DNA of 64,000 bases. Source: Paraburkholderia sp. ZP32-5. Its GTDB lineage: Bacteria > Pseudomonadota > Gammaproteobacteria > Burkholderiales > Burkholderiaceae. The translations under genes were made by a program, and so were the position numbers. The stretch's first letter is position 1; each line of letters begins with the position of its first letter. The notes under the pieces were generated by a model. It did not search any database and was not told the origin of the DNA. It saw only the letters and a program-made list of their open reading frames with translations. The stretch covers positions 2,232,001-2,296,000 of the forward strand of contig NZ_JAJEJP010000002.1 of the NCBI RefSeq assembly GCF_021390495.1. The letters run 5' to 3'. Shown piece after piece: positions 9,924 through 18,333 of this stretch.

Positions 9924-10490
9924 GTGTTGAAAATCGACCCCGAAGAGTTCCGCAAAGGACTTCGAGCGTTTACCACCGGCGTCACGGTCGTCACGATGCC
10001 GGACGGCGACGGCGGCATGCATGGGATGACCGCCAGCTCGTTTGCCGCGGTATCGGTGAATCCGCAACTGGTGGCGGTCAGCATCGCGAAGACGGCGAAG
10101 TCGCACGCACTGCTTTCCGGCGACAACTGCTATGCGATCAATATCCTCGGCGAGAGTCAGAGCTTTCACGGCAACTACTTCGCGAACCGGATGCCGGAGC
10201 GTTGGGATCCGCCGCATCATTGGGTGGACGGCACGCCGATCCTGACCGGCACGATGGGCTGGTTCCTGTGCCGCCGCTGGGCAGCCTACGAAGGTGGCGA
10301 CCATACGATTCTGGTCGGCGAGGCGTTGAAAATCCATCGCACCGACGACCGCCCGCTGGTATGCAATCGCGGCGTGTTCTACTCGCTCGGCCCGGCCGTC
10401 GAAGCGGTGCGCCCCGAACGGCAGCGCAGCCATGCCGCGCTGCGCGAGCACAGCGAAAGCCCCTCCGTTGCGAACGAACAGCGAGCGTAA
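9924..10490 (+). CDS. Flavin reductase-like FMN-binding protein
   Basis: A 188-residue protein of the DIM6/NTAB flavin reductase family. The family's FMN-binding split-barrel begins FRKGLRAFTTGVTVVT, then GMTASSFAAVSVNPQLVAVSIAK and the YAINILGESQ segment. Such proteins supply reduced FMN/FAD to two-component oxygenases. GAGG lies at 9917-9920, so either the GTG at 9924 or the TTG at 9927 may be the start; no ATG fits. It ends 3 nt before the first CDGSH gene, suggesting an operon with the iron-sulfur proteins. No oxygenase lies beside it. Confidence 0.85.
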   Translation: MLKIDPEEFRKGLRAFTTGVTVVTMPDGDGGMHGMTASSFAAVSVNPQLVAVSIAKTAKSHALLSGDNCYAINILGESQSFHGNYFANRMPERWDPPHHWVDGTPILTGTMGWFLCRRWAAYEGGDHTILVGEALKIHRTDDRPLVCNRGVFYSLGPAVEAVRPERQRSHAALREHSESPSVANEQRA

Positions 10491-10493
10491 TTC

Positions 10494-10712
10494 ATGGCCA
10501 ATACGATTGTGATCGTCGATAACGGTCCGATGAAGCTGACCGGCGACTTCGAATTGCTCGACGAAAAAGGGGATGGAGTTCGCGCACGCCGGCTCTATAT
10601 GATTTGCCGGTGCGGCCTTTCCAACCGGCTACCGTTTTGCGATTCCACGCATGAACGGGTGGGCTTTTCGAGTTGTCCGAGAGCGCCGCAAGATGCGGCC
10701 GACACACGTTGA
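10494..10712 (+). CDS. CDGSH-type iron-sulfur domain protein 1
   Basis: A 72-residue protein with one CDGSH/NEET motif: CRCGLSNRLPFCDSTH (C-x-C-x2-S-x3-P-x-C-D-x2-H). This gives the three Cys and one His that bind a labile 2Fe-2S cluster. It has S-T in place of the usual G-S in CDGSH. It starts 3 nt after the flavin reductase stop. Inferred role: one-electron carrier or redox sensor working with the reductase. Confidence 0.82.
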   Translation: MANTIVIVDNGPMKLTGDFELLDEKGDGVRARRLYMICRCGLSNRLPFCDSTHERVGFSSCPRAPQDAADTR

Positions 10713-10739
10713 CGCGCGTACTTCGGGATAAACACTGCT

Positions 10740-10982
10740 ATGTCAATCGTTAAAGGTCAGATCATCCCTGGCGGGCCGCTTCATGTCGTCGGCGAATTCG
10801 AAATCGTCGACGCATTGGGCAACCGCTTTCCCCATAGCGGCATTTTCAGTCTTTGTCGCTGCGGGCATTCGCAAAGCAAGCCCTATTGTGATGGCAGTCA
10901 TCGTGCGCAGCGGTGGACCGGCTGTCCGGCAGCGGACGCAACGGAAGGGATGCAGACTCCCGCCACGTCGACACAGAAATAA
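10740..10982 (+). CDS. CDGSH-type iron-sulfur domain protein 2
   Basis: An 80-residue paralogue of the preceding protein with a canonical motif, CRCGHSQSKPYCDGSH. The N-terminal half (GPLHVVGEFEIVDALGN) aligns with GPMKLTGDFELLDEKGD of its neighbour, so the pair arose by tandem duplication. It lies 27 bp downstream and is probably cotranscribed. Confidence 0.84.
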   Translation: MSIVKGQIIPGGPLHVVGEFEIVDALGNRFPHSGIFSLCRCGHSQSKPYCDGSHRAQRWTGCPAADATEGMQTPATSTQK

Positions 10983-11021
10983 CGCATGCACCCCCGCCCA
11001 CCGCGCGCCGCTCAATCACAC

Positions 11022-12470
11022 TCACCGCGCAATATCATCGAGCGCAAGACCCGTGGTGCGCGGCCCAAACAACGCAACCGCAATCACGACGATCGCCATC
11101 GCACCGCCGATAAACGCGAACACGCCCTCGACCCCGAACTCGCGCAGGAAGAACGCGATAAAGAACCCGACGAAGATCGACGACAGCCGGCTCCACGAAT
11201 AAACAAAGCCCACCGCGCCGGCGCGCATGCGAGTCGGAAACAGTTCCGCCTGGTATGTATGCACGATCGTCGAAAGCCAGTTGACGACCAGCGTCTGCAC
11301 GATACCGACCGCAATCAGCCAGCCAGGCGCCTTCAGCATCGAGAAGATCACGCCGATCACCGCCACCGAGATCGCACTCCAGACGAGCTGCCATTTGCGC
11401 TCGAAGCGGTCCGCGACCAGCATCACGACGAACGGCGCGATCGGATAAAGCAGCACGATCAGAAACGTGTATTCGAGGCTGCGCGTCACCATGATGCCCT
11501 TGGCGATCAGCAGTGTCGGAATCCAGCTGACGAAGCCGTAGTAGCCGATCGTCTGGAAGAAATTGACGACCACGAGCATCAGCGTGCGGCTGCGATATTG
11601 CGGGCTGAACGCTTCACGCAACGTGCCCTTCTGCTCTTCCACCTCGACCGTCTCGGCGGGCGGCGGCAACTCCTTGCCGTATTCGTTGCGCACGCGGGTT
11701 TCGATCATCTGCATCACTTGCTCGGCTTCGTCGACGCGGCCCTTTTGCGCAAGCCAGCGCGGCGATTCCGGCAGACGCAGCTGCAGATACCACACCAGCA
11801 ATGCGCCCGCCGAACCGAGCGCGATCACCCAGCGCCAGCCGTCGAAACCGAGCGGCGCGATCGGCACCAGCACCCATGCAAGAAACGCGATCAGCGGCGC
11901 GCAGATCTGCGCGACCCCATACACGAGTCCAAACGCCATACCGCGCGCGTGACGCGGCGTCAGCTCCGATACGTAGGAATCGATCGTCACGTACTGCACG
12001 CCCACGCCGATGCCGCAGATAAGACGCCATACGTTGAGGCCGAGCGCGGTGTCCTGAAACGCAATCACGATGGTCGCGCCGCAGTACCACAGCATCGATG
12101 CGGCGAACACGCGGCGGCGGCCGAAGCGATCCGCGAGACCGCCGAAAGCGATCGTGCCGATAAAGAGGCCAATGAACAGCGAAGCCAGAAAACCGGCGAG
12201 GCCATTCATCGCGAAGAAGGTCGGTGTGGTCGGCGTCAGAATGCCCGCGTGAAACAGGCCGGGCGCGATATAGCCGGCGAAGTACACGTCGTAGAGCTCG
12301 AAGAATCCGCCGAGCGCGACGAGCGCGAGCAGCTTCCATAGCGTCGCGGTCATCGGCAACCGGTCGAAACGCGCGGTCACGGCGCCGGTCGTAATAGGAC
12401 GTGACGGATAGTCCGCCCTGTCGAGCGAGCCGACGGCATCCGCGCCGATTGCCCTGTTTGGGGTGCTCAT
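11022..12470 (-). CDS. MFS transporter (sugar-porter/aromatic-acid type)
   Basis: A 482-residue permease with 12 hydrophobic segments. The ATG at 12470 has AGGAGG 6 nt upstream, so the longer frame to 12659 is rejected. MFS signatures are visible: GGLADRFGRRRVF after helix 2, PESPRWL at the middle of the chain, and the second-half loop ADRFERKWQ. Its promoter region carries the same 25-bp element as the hydratase operon and the divergent dehydrogenase gene, so it is probably the uptake system of that cluster. Substrate: an organic acid, inferred only from context. Confidence 0.87.
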   Translation of the reverse strand: MSTPNRAIGADAVGSLDRADYPSRPITTGAVTARFDRLPMTATLWKLLALVALGGFFELYDVYFAGYIAPGLFHAGILTPTTPTFFAMNGLAGFLASLFIGLFIGTIAFGGLADRFGRRRVFAASMLWYCGATIVIAFQDTALGLNVWRLICGIGVGVQYVTIDSYVSELTPRHARGMAFGLVYGVAQICAPLIAFLAWVLVPIAPLGFDGWRWVIALGSAGALLVWYLQLRLPESPRWLAQKGRVDEAEQVMQMIETRVRNEYGKELPPPAETVEVEEQKGTLREAFSPQYRSRTLMLVVVNFFQTIGYYGFVSWIPTLLIAKGIMVTRSLEYTFLIVLLYPIAPFVVMLVADRFERKWQLVWSAISVAVIGVIFSMLKAPGWLIAVGIVQTLVVNWLSTIVHTYQAELFPTRMRAGAVGFVYSWSRLSSIFVGFFIAFFLREFGVEGVFAFIGGAMAIVVIAVALFGPRTTGLALDDIAR

Positions 12471-12667
12471 CGTGTCTTCCTCCTGTGCGGCCTCTGGATG
12501 GTCGCTCAATGTCGAGCCTGCGTCGTTACAGGCGTGAATGTCGTGATGCTGATTATTTGTGTTCGAGACGCGGTGACAGTGACATGAGCCCAGCGCAAAT
12601 CGGAGTACGTGACGCACGCCTATTCGGTTCACCAGTCGGCCGCTATTTCCTTTCAGCATTCAGTCAA

Positions 12668-12720
12668 GGCCAGTCTAGTGACGCGCGCGATGGCCCACAA
12701 TACTTGATCGTTGAATCAAC
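12668..12720 (-). promoter_or_regulatory. Shared promoter/operator element, copy 1 (MFS gene)
   Basis: Positions 12696-12720 are identical to 18957-18981 (25 of 25), and 12668-12678 match 18928-18938. Each block contains the dyad GTTGAATCAAC (5+1+5), within TTGAT-N6-ATCAA. On the minus strand, TTGTGG and TAGACT are spaced 17 nt apart and could be the -35 and -10, with the dyad immediately upstream of the -35. The gap between the two blocks is 17 nt here and 18 nt in the other copy. Confidence 0.65.
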
Positions 12721-12800
12721 TTGACCTGATTTGAGTGCCGACACGACGGGCGCTCAATACGCTCGACATCGGGCCTACGCTGCTACAGCGGATAAAACGA

Positions 12801-12822
12801 AAACGGCCCTCACGGGCCGTTT
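12801..12822 (-). terminator. Intrinsic terminator of the catabolic operon
   Basis: A 9-bp GC-rich stem (AAACGGCCC / GGGCCGTTT) with a 4-nt loop, followed on the minus strand by TTTTCGTTTT. It lies 25 nt downstream of the stop of the citrate-synthase-like gene. Confidence 0.8.
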
Positions 12823-12847
12823 AAACGGTGACAGCCAGACTTAGAGA

Positions 12848-14209
12848 TCAGGACGGCGAGCCCATCGCCAGCATCGTCGGGTCGACTGACAGCAGATCTT
12901 CCGCGCCACCAGACACCGGACCTGCCTGCAGATAATCCGCGCGCGGACGAATCAGCGCGCCGGACTTGCGCTGCTCGACGATATGCGCGACCCAGCCCGC
13001 CAAGCGGCTAATGATGAACAACGCGAAGGCGCTGCGCGGCGGCAAGCCCAACGCGATCGTCAGCAACGTCAGGCCGATTTCGAGGCTCGGCAGACAACCG
13101 TACCGCGCGGCGATATCGAGTGCCGCGTACAGCGGCTCGACGGACGCATGACGGCCTTCGAGCCGCCGCGTCACGTCGATCAGATAGCGCGCACGTGGGT
13201 CGCCTTCCGGGTACAGCGGATGGTTGAAGCCCGGCAGATTGCGGTGCGCCGCGTAGTGCTCGTCGAATAGTCGCTGCGCCTGCGCGGTCGTCTTGCATGC
13301 GCGCAGCAGATCTTCGGTGGCTTCGTAAGAACGCGCGGACGTGAGCCCCGTTTGCGTCAGGATCGCGGCCGCCACGCATTCGCCGACATCGGCCCCGGCC
13401 GATGCCGCGATGCGCGCGACGAAGGTGGCCTGCGCGAGTTCGTGATCGGCGCACAACACGAGCGCCGCATCGAGCGCGGCGATATGCTGCGGCGAAACCG
13501 TACCGCCCAGCACGGCAAGCAGCGTCGCCGACAGACCGCCACCGCGTTTACGGACAACGGTCGCCGCCGCGCCATCGTGCGAGCGGCGCAGATGCACGAG
13601 ACAGTGTGCCATCGTTGCGATCATGCGGCTCGCGGCGACGAATTGCGCATCCGCCGAACGCGCGCCACGCAAATGTTCACCGCCGAAGCGCAACGCGATG
13701 TCGGCGAAAAAGCGCACCAGTTCGCGCCGTGGCTGCAAATCGGCGATACGTGGCCATGCATCGGCAAAGCGCAGCGTCCGCGCGCAGGGTTGCCACGACA
13801 ACGTCAGTTCGTCGCCGGTATCCCATAGCGCTTTGACGGCGGCTTCGAATGGCTGCCCTTCGCGAGCCATATCGAGCGCCGCGACGCCGCGATAGCGTGG
13901 CCCTTGCGCGGTGATTTCGGTCAGCGTGCTGGAGATGATCGGCTCGCCCCAGCGCATCGCAGCGGCCGCCACGGGCGCATGACCGCTGCGCGCATCGGCG
14001 CGCGACTTCATGCGTTCGACGTCCTGGCGCGCGTACAGACGGCGCCCCTTGTCGCCTTGCGGGACACTGCGAATCCAGCCGCGGCTGACGTACGCATACA
14101 GCGTTTGCAGCTTGATCTGCAGCAGCGCGAGCGTTTCGGCGCGCGTCAGGTAATCGCCGCCGGGCGGCGGCGCGAGCCCCGCCGCGCCGTCTTGTCGGTT
14201 CCGTTGCAC
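12848..14209 (-). CDS. Citrate synthase family protein with N-terminal helix-turn-helix
   Basis: A 453-residue protein. The start is the GTG at 14209, with AAGGAG 6 nt upstream; the open frame further upstream is a shadow of the lyase gene. Residues about 20-75 form a MerR/excisionase-like helix-turn-helix (YLTRAETLALLQIKLQTLYAYVSRGW). The rest is a citrate synthase fold with the GFNHPLYPEGDPRA active-site segment and the C-terminal AGWVAHIVEQ...LIRPRADY signature. It may condense an acyl-CoA with an oxoacid, may have become a metabolite sensor, or both. It is the only DNA-binding protein inside this cluster and is the last gene of the operon. Confidence 0.85.
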   Translation of the reverse strand: MQRNRQDGAAGLAPPPGGDYLTRAETLALLQIKLQTLYAYVSRGWIRSVPQGDKGRRLYARQDVERMKSRADARSGHAPVAAAAMRWGEPIISSTLTEITAQGPRYRGVAALDMAREGQPFEAAVKALWDTGDELTLSWQPCARTLRFADAWPRIADLQPRRELVRFFADIALRFGGEHLRGARSADAQFVAASRMIATMAHCLVHLRRSHDGAAATVVRKRGGGLSATLLAVLGGTVSPQHIAALDAALVLCADHELAQATFVARIAASAGADVGECVAAAILTQTGLTSARSYEATEDLLRACKTTAQAQRLFDEHYAAHRNLPGFNHPLYPEGDPRARYLIDVTRRLEGRHASVEPLYAALDIAARYGCLPSLEIGLTLLTIALGLPPRSAFALFIISRLAGWVAHIVEQRKSGALIRPRADYLQAGPVSGGAEDLLSVDPTMLAMGSPS

Positions 14210-14322
14210 CTCGGTCTCCTTGACGGCGCAGGGACGCCGTATGGGGGCACAGTGACCGACAAGATAATCGAATGCCTGAGCGCTCACAATCCGGTTATGC
14301 CAGTAGCCGTTCGCACGCGCAC

Positions 14323-15255
14323 TCAGGCATAGAACTGCGCCTGCGCGCGATACGTCTTCGGAATGCCCGCCTTCGGCACCTGCCCGTACATCGGCTCGCC
14401 GGGCAAGCCTTCGTGCAGCATGTCGCGCGCGGCGATCAGGCGGTCGAGGTCGATCCCGGTGTCGAAGCCCATGCTCTCCAGCATGAATACGAGGTCTTCG
14501 GTGACGATGTTGCCCGACGCGCCCGGCGCGAACGGACAGCCGCCGAGGCCCGCCAGCGCCGAATCGAATGAGCGGATGCCCTCTTCCAGTCCGGCCAGCG
14601 CATTGGCGAGCCCGAGTCCCATCGTGTCGTGCAGATGCAGCTTGGTCAGCTTGTCGCCGATTTCGGCGCGCACCGCCTTCACCATGTTGCGCACCTGCGT
14701 CGGATTGCCGTAGCCGACCGTATCGGCGAGCGCAATCGCATCGACGCCCGCTTCGGCCAGCGCCACCGCTGTTTCGATCACTTTCCGCTGCGCAATGACG
14801 CCGTCGATCGCGCAGCCGAACGCGGTCGCGCAACCGGGCTCGATCGCCATCGGCCGCTCCTGTTCGCGGACCCATTCGACGATGCGGCGCACCTCGGCGA
14901 CCTGTTCCATCGTGCCCTTGCGCGTGTTCGAGCGGCTGTGGCCTTCGCTGACCGACACCGGCACGCCGACCCCATGCGCACCCGCCGCATACGCGGCCTG
15001 CGCGCCGCGCAGATTGGGTACCAGCGCCATCACGCGCAAGCCTGGCTGATGCAGCGCCGCCTTGACGATCGCTTCGGTGTCCGCCATCTGCGGCACGAGC
15101 TTCGGCGGCACGAAACTGCCGACTTCGATCTCGCCGACACCGGCGTGCGCGATGGCCGCGATCCAGCGCGTCTTCAGCTCCGTCGGCATGATGTCGTGCG
15201 CCATCTGCAGGCCGTCGCGCGGGCCCACTTCACATACCGCTACTTTCTCTTTCAT
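14323..15255 (-). CDS. Hydroxymethylglutaryl-CoA lyase family protein
   Basis: A 310-residue TIM-barrel lyase. Hallmarks: EVGPRDGLQ near the N-terminus (metal and catalytic Arg/Asp), HLHDTMGLGLAN with the metal-binding His pair, and GCPFAPGASGNIVTEDL containing the HMGL signature Cys. The family cleaves 3-hydroxy-3-methylacyl-CoAs, for example HMG-CoA to acetyl-CoA and acetoacetate; some members act on related hydroxyacyl-CoAs. With CoA-transferases and hydratases upstream it is the expected carbon-carbon cleavage step of the pathway. RBS GGAG precedes the ATG. Confidence 0.88.
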   Translation of the reverse strand: MKEKVAVCEVGPRDGLQMAHDIMPTELKTRWIAAIAHAGVGEIEVGSFVPPKLVPQMADTEAIVKAALHQPGLRVMALVPNLRGAQAAYAAGAHGVGVPVSVSEGHSRSNTRKGTMEQVAEVRRIVEWVREQERPMAIEPGCATAFGCAIDGVIAQRKVIETAVALAEAGVDAIALADTVGYGNPTQVRNMVKAVRAEIGDKLTKLHLHDTMGLGLANALAGLEEGIRSFDSALAGLGGCPFAPGASGNIVTEDLVFMLESMGFDTGIDLDRLIAARDMLHEGLPGEPMYGQVPKAGIPKTYRAQAQFYA

Positions 15256-15341
15256 GTCACCGCTCCTTCAGTTCTTCGGATAGATTGCCCGGCGGGCCGG
15301 TGCGATCATCGCGCTTGTCGCGTTCATCAGCTCAGTACGCG

Positions 15342-16523
15342 TCAGCGCAACACGCCCGCTTCCGTCAAGCTTTCGACTTCGCCCGCATCGAGTCCCAGCA
15401 GCTCGCGGAACACGTAGTCGTTGTGTTCGCCAAGGCGCGGCGGCGGCGCGAAATCGCCACGAAAACCGTCACTATCGCACCACGGCAGCGCAATGCTGCG
15501 CGAGCCGTCGGCCAGTTCGGGAAACAAGCCTCCCTGCGCGAAATACGGGTCTTCCATCACCGCGCCGATATGCCGCGAACGCGCGGCCGGCACGCCACGC
15601 GCCTGCAGCGCGTCGAGCGCCCGCGCGGGCGGCTGATCCGCGAGCCAGGCGGCTAGCAGATGGTCCGCTTCCGAACGGTGCGCGGCGCGCCCGCGCGCGT
15701 CGGCGAAGCGCGCATCCGCGGCGAGTTCGGGCTTGCGCATCGCGTCGCACAACGCGCGCCACTGCGCGTCGTCGCACACGGATACCGCGAGCCACGCGTC
15801 GTCGCCCGCGCAGCGAAAGCATCCGGACGGCGCGGCGCTCCACTCGCGCGCGCCGCTCGCGGACGGCGTATCGCTGCCCAATGCTTCGCGAAACAGCAAC
15901 TCCGGTAGCAGCGCGACGGTGCTCTCCAGCATCGAAAGATCGATGAAAGCACCCTCGCCCGTCATACGCCGATGACGGACCGCGGCCAGCACCGCGCAGC
16001 ATTCCCATAGCGCGGTGATCGGATCGGTCCACGCCGGCAGAATACCCATCGCCTCGACCCGCTCGTTGGGCGTACCGACCACGCTCGCGCGGCCGCTATA
16101 GGCCTGCAATAACGAGCCGTACGCGAGCGCATCGCGTTGCGGCCCCTCGCGACCGGTGCCGGACGCGGACACGAAGATCAGATCAGGCCGGATCGCCGCC
16201 AGCGCCGGATAGTCGAGCCCGAACTTCGCGAGCACGCCGTTCGAGAAGTTTTCGACCACCATATCGCTCTGCGCGATCAGACGGCGAATCAGTTCAGGCC
16301 CTTGCGGCCGGCTCAGATTGATCGTGCAGCTCTTCTTGCCCGCATTCACGACCGCCCACCAGGGCTGACGCTGCGTATGTTCGCGCCGCGTCGACGATTC
16401 GATCTTGATGACTTCCGCGCCCATGCCCGCGAGCATCTTGGTGGTCATCGGGCCGGCCAGCACCCAGCTGAAATCGATGACTCGCAGACCGGACAACGCG
16501 TTGGGTTTTGTTTGCGTCATCAC
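15342..16523 (-). CDS. Class III (CaiB/BaiF) CoA-transferase, catalytic Asp present
   Basis: A 393-residue family III CoA-transferase. It begins with the Rossmann segment LRVIDFSWVLAGPMTTKMLAGMGAEVIKIE. The expected catalytic Asp (the residue that forms the aspartyl-CoA intermediate) is in GAFIDLSMLES at D195. It activates a carboxylic acid by transfer from another acyl-CoA. Its ATG overlaps the stop of the next upstream CoA-transferase by 4 nt (ATGA), so the two are coupled and may form a heteromer. Confidence 0.88.
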   Translation of the reverse strand: MMTQTKPNALSGLRVIDFSWVLAGPMTTKMLAGMGAEVIKIESSTRREHTQRQPWWAVVNAGKKSCTINLSRPQGPELIRRLIAQSDMVVENFSNGVLAKFGLDYPALAAIRPDLIFVSASGTGREGPQRDALAYGSLLQAYSGRASVVGTPNERVEAMGILPAWTDPITALWECCAVLAAVRHRRMTGEGAFIDLSMLESTVALLPELLFREALGSDTPSASGAREWSAAPSGCFRCAGDDAWLAVSVCDDAQWRALCDAMRKPELAADARFADARGRAAHRSEADHLLAAWLADQPPARALDALQARGVPAARSRHIGAVMEDPYFAQGGLFPELADGSRSIALPWCDSDGFRGDFAPPPRLGEHNDYVFRELLGLDAGEVESLTEAGVLR

Positions 16524-17839
16524 ACCACTCCCTGCTGGCGCAAGGTTTCCAGTTCACCCGGCGAAAGCCCGAGGCGCCCCGCAAATACCGCGCGATTGGC
16601 GGCGCCCAGGCGAGGCGACATCACATCGCGCCCGCGCGGCAGCTCGGCGCCGGAACTCGTGCGCAAACCGAACGGCAGGCCCGGCATTCGCAGCGTTTCG
16701 CTGCCCGTGCCTTGCCAGCCGTCGAAGAAGCGTCGTGCGTTCAGTTGCGCGTTTTCCAGCAGATCGCGCGCGCCGCTGACAGGAAAGCACGCGACGCGCG
16801 CCGCCTGCGCGCGCTCGAACACATCGGCGCGCGTGTGCTCGCGCGTCCATGTCGACATCTGGTCCTGCAGCACCATCCAGTTTTCGTTGCGCGCGCTACG
16901 TTCGCCGCACAGCGCGATATCGCGCGACCACGGCGGATTGCCGAGCAATTCGACCCAGCGTTCCCACTGATGCTCCTCGCGCGGCGAAATCATCACGAAG
17001 CCGTCCTTGCACGGCAATAGCCAGATCAGCCCGCCCGCGACTTCGGTGCCTTGCAGTTCCTCGCGCAGCCGGCTGAAGGTGCGCTCGCCACGGCCGTAAT
17101 CGGCGACCGGCTCGATCAGCAGATGGGCGATCACGTCCAGTTCCGCGCATTCGATACTGCGGCCCTCGCCGTGCAATTGCGCTTCGAGCAGTCCCCATAG
17201 CGCGGCGTTCGCGGCCGCGACGCCGGTCGCGAGCGCCACTTCGCGATCCGCACAGGCAACGGGTGGCTGCTCGTTGGGCGCATGCACCGGCCGCGCCTGA
17301 TGAAACGCGTAGCCCGCGTGATGCGTGAGCGTGAAATCGGTGAAGGCGGTAAGCGGGTTCGCATCCGCGTGCTCCGTCGACGCATGTGGCGCGAACGATG
17401 TGCCGAATGGCGTGACCGCGAGCGACACCAGCGCGGGCTGGATCTTTCTCAGCGTATCGCCGTCGAGCGCGAGTTCGGCAAGACGCGGCGCCGGGACGGA
17501 CGTGATCAGCAGATCGGCCGACTCGATCAGGCGCGTGAACAACGCGGCGCCCGTCGGATTCGAAGGGTCGAGCGTCGCGCTCTCCTTGCCATGATTCAGA
17601 TAGGCGAACAGCGCGCCGTCGTCGCCATAGCTTGCGTGCGTCGCGAACGGGCCGGTATGCCGCAACGGATCGCCCGCGCCCGGTGGCTCGAGCTTGAGCA
17701 CGTCGGCACCGAGATCGCACAGCACGCGCGCGCAGAACGACGCCGACATCGAGCCGCTCCATTCGATCACCCGCACGCCGGCAAGCGGCGCGGCGAGCGG
17801 AGCGCCGCTCGCACGCGGCAGCATGGCGGCGGTACTCAC
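16520..17839 (-). CDS. Class III (CaiB/BaiF)-like CoA-transferase, Glu at the catalytic Asp position
   Basis: A 439-residue family III homologue with the N-terminal GVRVIEWSGSMSASFCARVLCDLGADVLKLEPPG fold start. The segment aligned with the catalytic Asp of the family reads GRSIECAELD, so E230 stands where Asp is expected. It may be a non-catalytic partner of the neighbouring CoA-transferase. It overlaps both neighbours by 4 nt (16520-16523 and 17836-17839), indicating tight coupling in one operon. Confidence 0.85.
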   Translation of the reverse strand: MSTAAMLPRASGAPLAAPLAGVRVIEWSGSMSASFCARVLCDLGADVLKLEPPGAGDPLRHTGPFATHASYGDDGALFAYLNHGKESATLDPSNPTGAALFTRLIESADLLITSVPAPRLAELALDGDTLRKIQPALVSLAVTPFGTSFAPHASTEHADANPLTAFTDFTLTHHAGYAFHQARPVHAPNEQPPVACADREVALATGVAAANAALWGLLEAQLHGEGRSIECAELDVIAHLLIEPVADYGRGERTFSRLREELQGTEVAGGLIWLLPCKDGFVMISPREEHQWERWVELLGNPPWSRDIALCGERSARNENWMVLQDQMSTWTREHTRADVFERAQAARVACFPVSGARDLLENAQLNARRFFDGWQGTGSETLRMPGLPFGLRTSSGAELPRGRDVMSPRLGAANRAVFAGRLGLSPGELETLRQQGVV

Positions 17840-18321
17840 GCGGCCTCTTCGAGCACGGCGGGATCGAACGGATACGGCACGGGCGCGCCGTGACGCAACG
17901 GCAGGATCACCGTCGCGGTGCCCGGCGTGCTTTCCTTGCCGTCCTGATTACGCAGGCCGATCTCCAGATGCACGAGCCCATAGCCGCCGCGCTGCTCGCG
18001 TGCCGTTACGCGGCCCCACGCGGTAATCACATCGCCCGGCACGTTCATGCCGCGAAACTGGAAGTTCAGCTTCCATGCCCAGCCGCTCTCGCCGACCCAA
18101 TCCGTCAGCAGTTGCAGCATGATGTGCTGCTTCCACGAACCGTTGACCATCACGTCGGGCAGCTTGTCGTGGCCGGTCGCGAAACGCCAGTCGTAGTGGA
18201 TGCGATGCCAGTTCTCCATCGAAGCGGACCAGCGCATGATGTGCGCGGTGGTCATCGGACCTTTGACGACATGCGGAATCTCCATGCCGACTTCGACGTC
18301 TTCGAAACATAGTGTGCGCAT
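17836..18321 (-). CDS. MaoC-like (R)-hydratase/dehydratase
   Basis: A 161-residue hot-dog protein. The segment NWHRIHYDWRFATGHDKLPDVMVNG matches the hydratase-2 motif, with the catalytic His and Asp-type residues near IHYD. It probably adds water to an enoyl-CoA. Its partner is the 174-residue hot-dog protein 12 nt upstream; such pairs often build one double-hot-dog active site. It is coupled to the CoA-transferase gene by a 4-nt overlap. Confidence 0.85.
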   Translation of the reverse strand: MRTLCFEDVEVGMEIPHVVKGPMTTAHIMRWSASMENWHRIHYDWRFATGHDKLPDVMVNGSWKQHIMLQLLTDWVGESGWAWKLNFQFRGMNVPGDVITAWGRVTAREQRGGYGLVHLEIGLRNQDGKESTPGTATVILPLRHGAPVPYPFDPAVLEEAA

Positions 18322-18333
18322 GACAGTCTCCGC

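Larger units (their letters stand above)
12471..12847. other. Intergenic region, 377 bp, with promoter element and terminator
   Basis: No gene. It holds the 5' region and promoter of the MFS gene (shared element 12668-12720) and the terminator of the upstream catabolic operon (12801-12822). Both are listed separately. Confidence 0.7.

Noticed and set aside
14210..14875. N-terminal extension of the citrate-synthase-like frame
   Set aside because: It lies over the lyase gene and the spacer; the GTG at 14209 has a good ribosome site and begins just ahead of the HTH domain.
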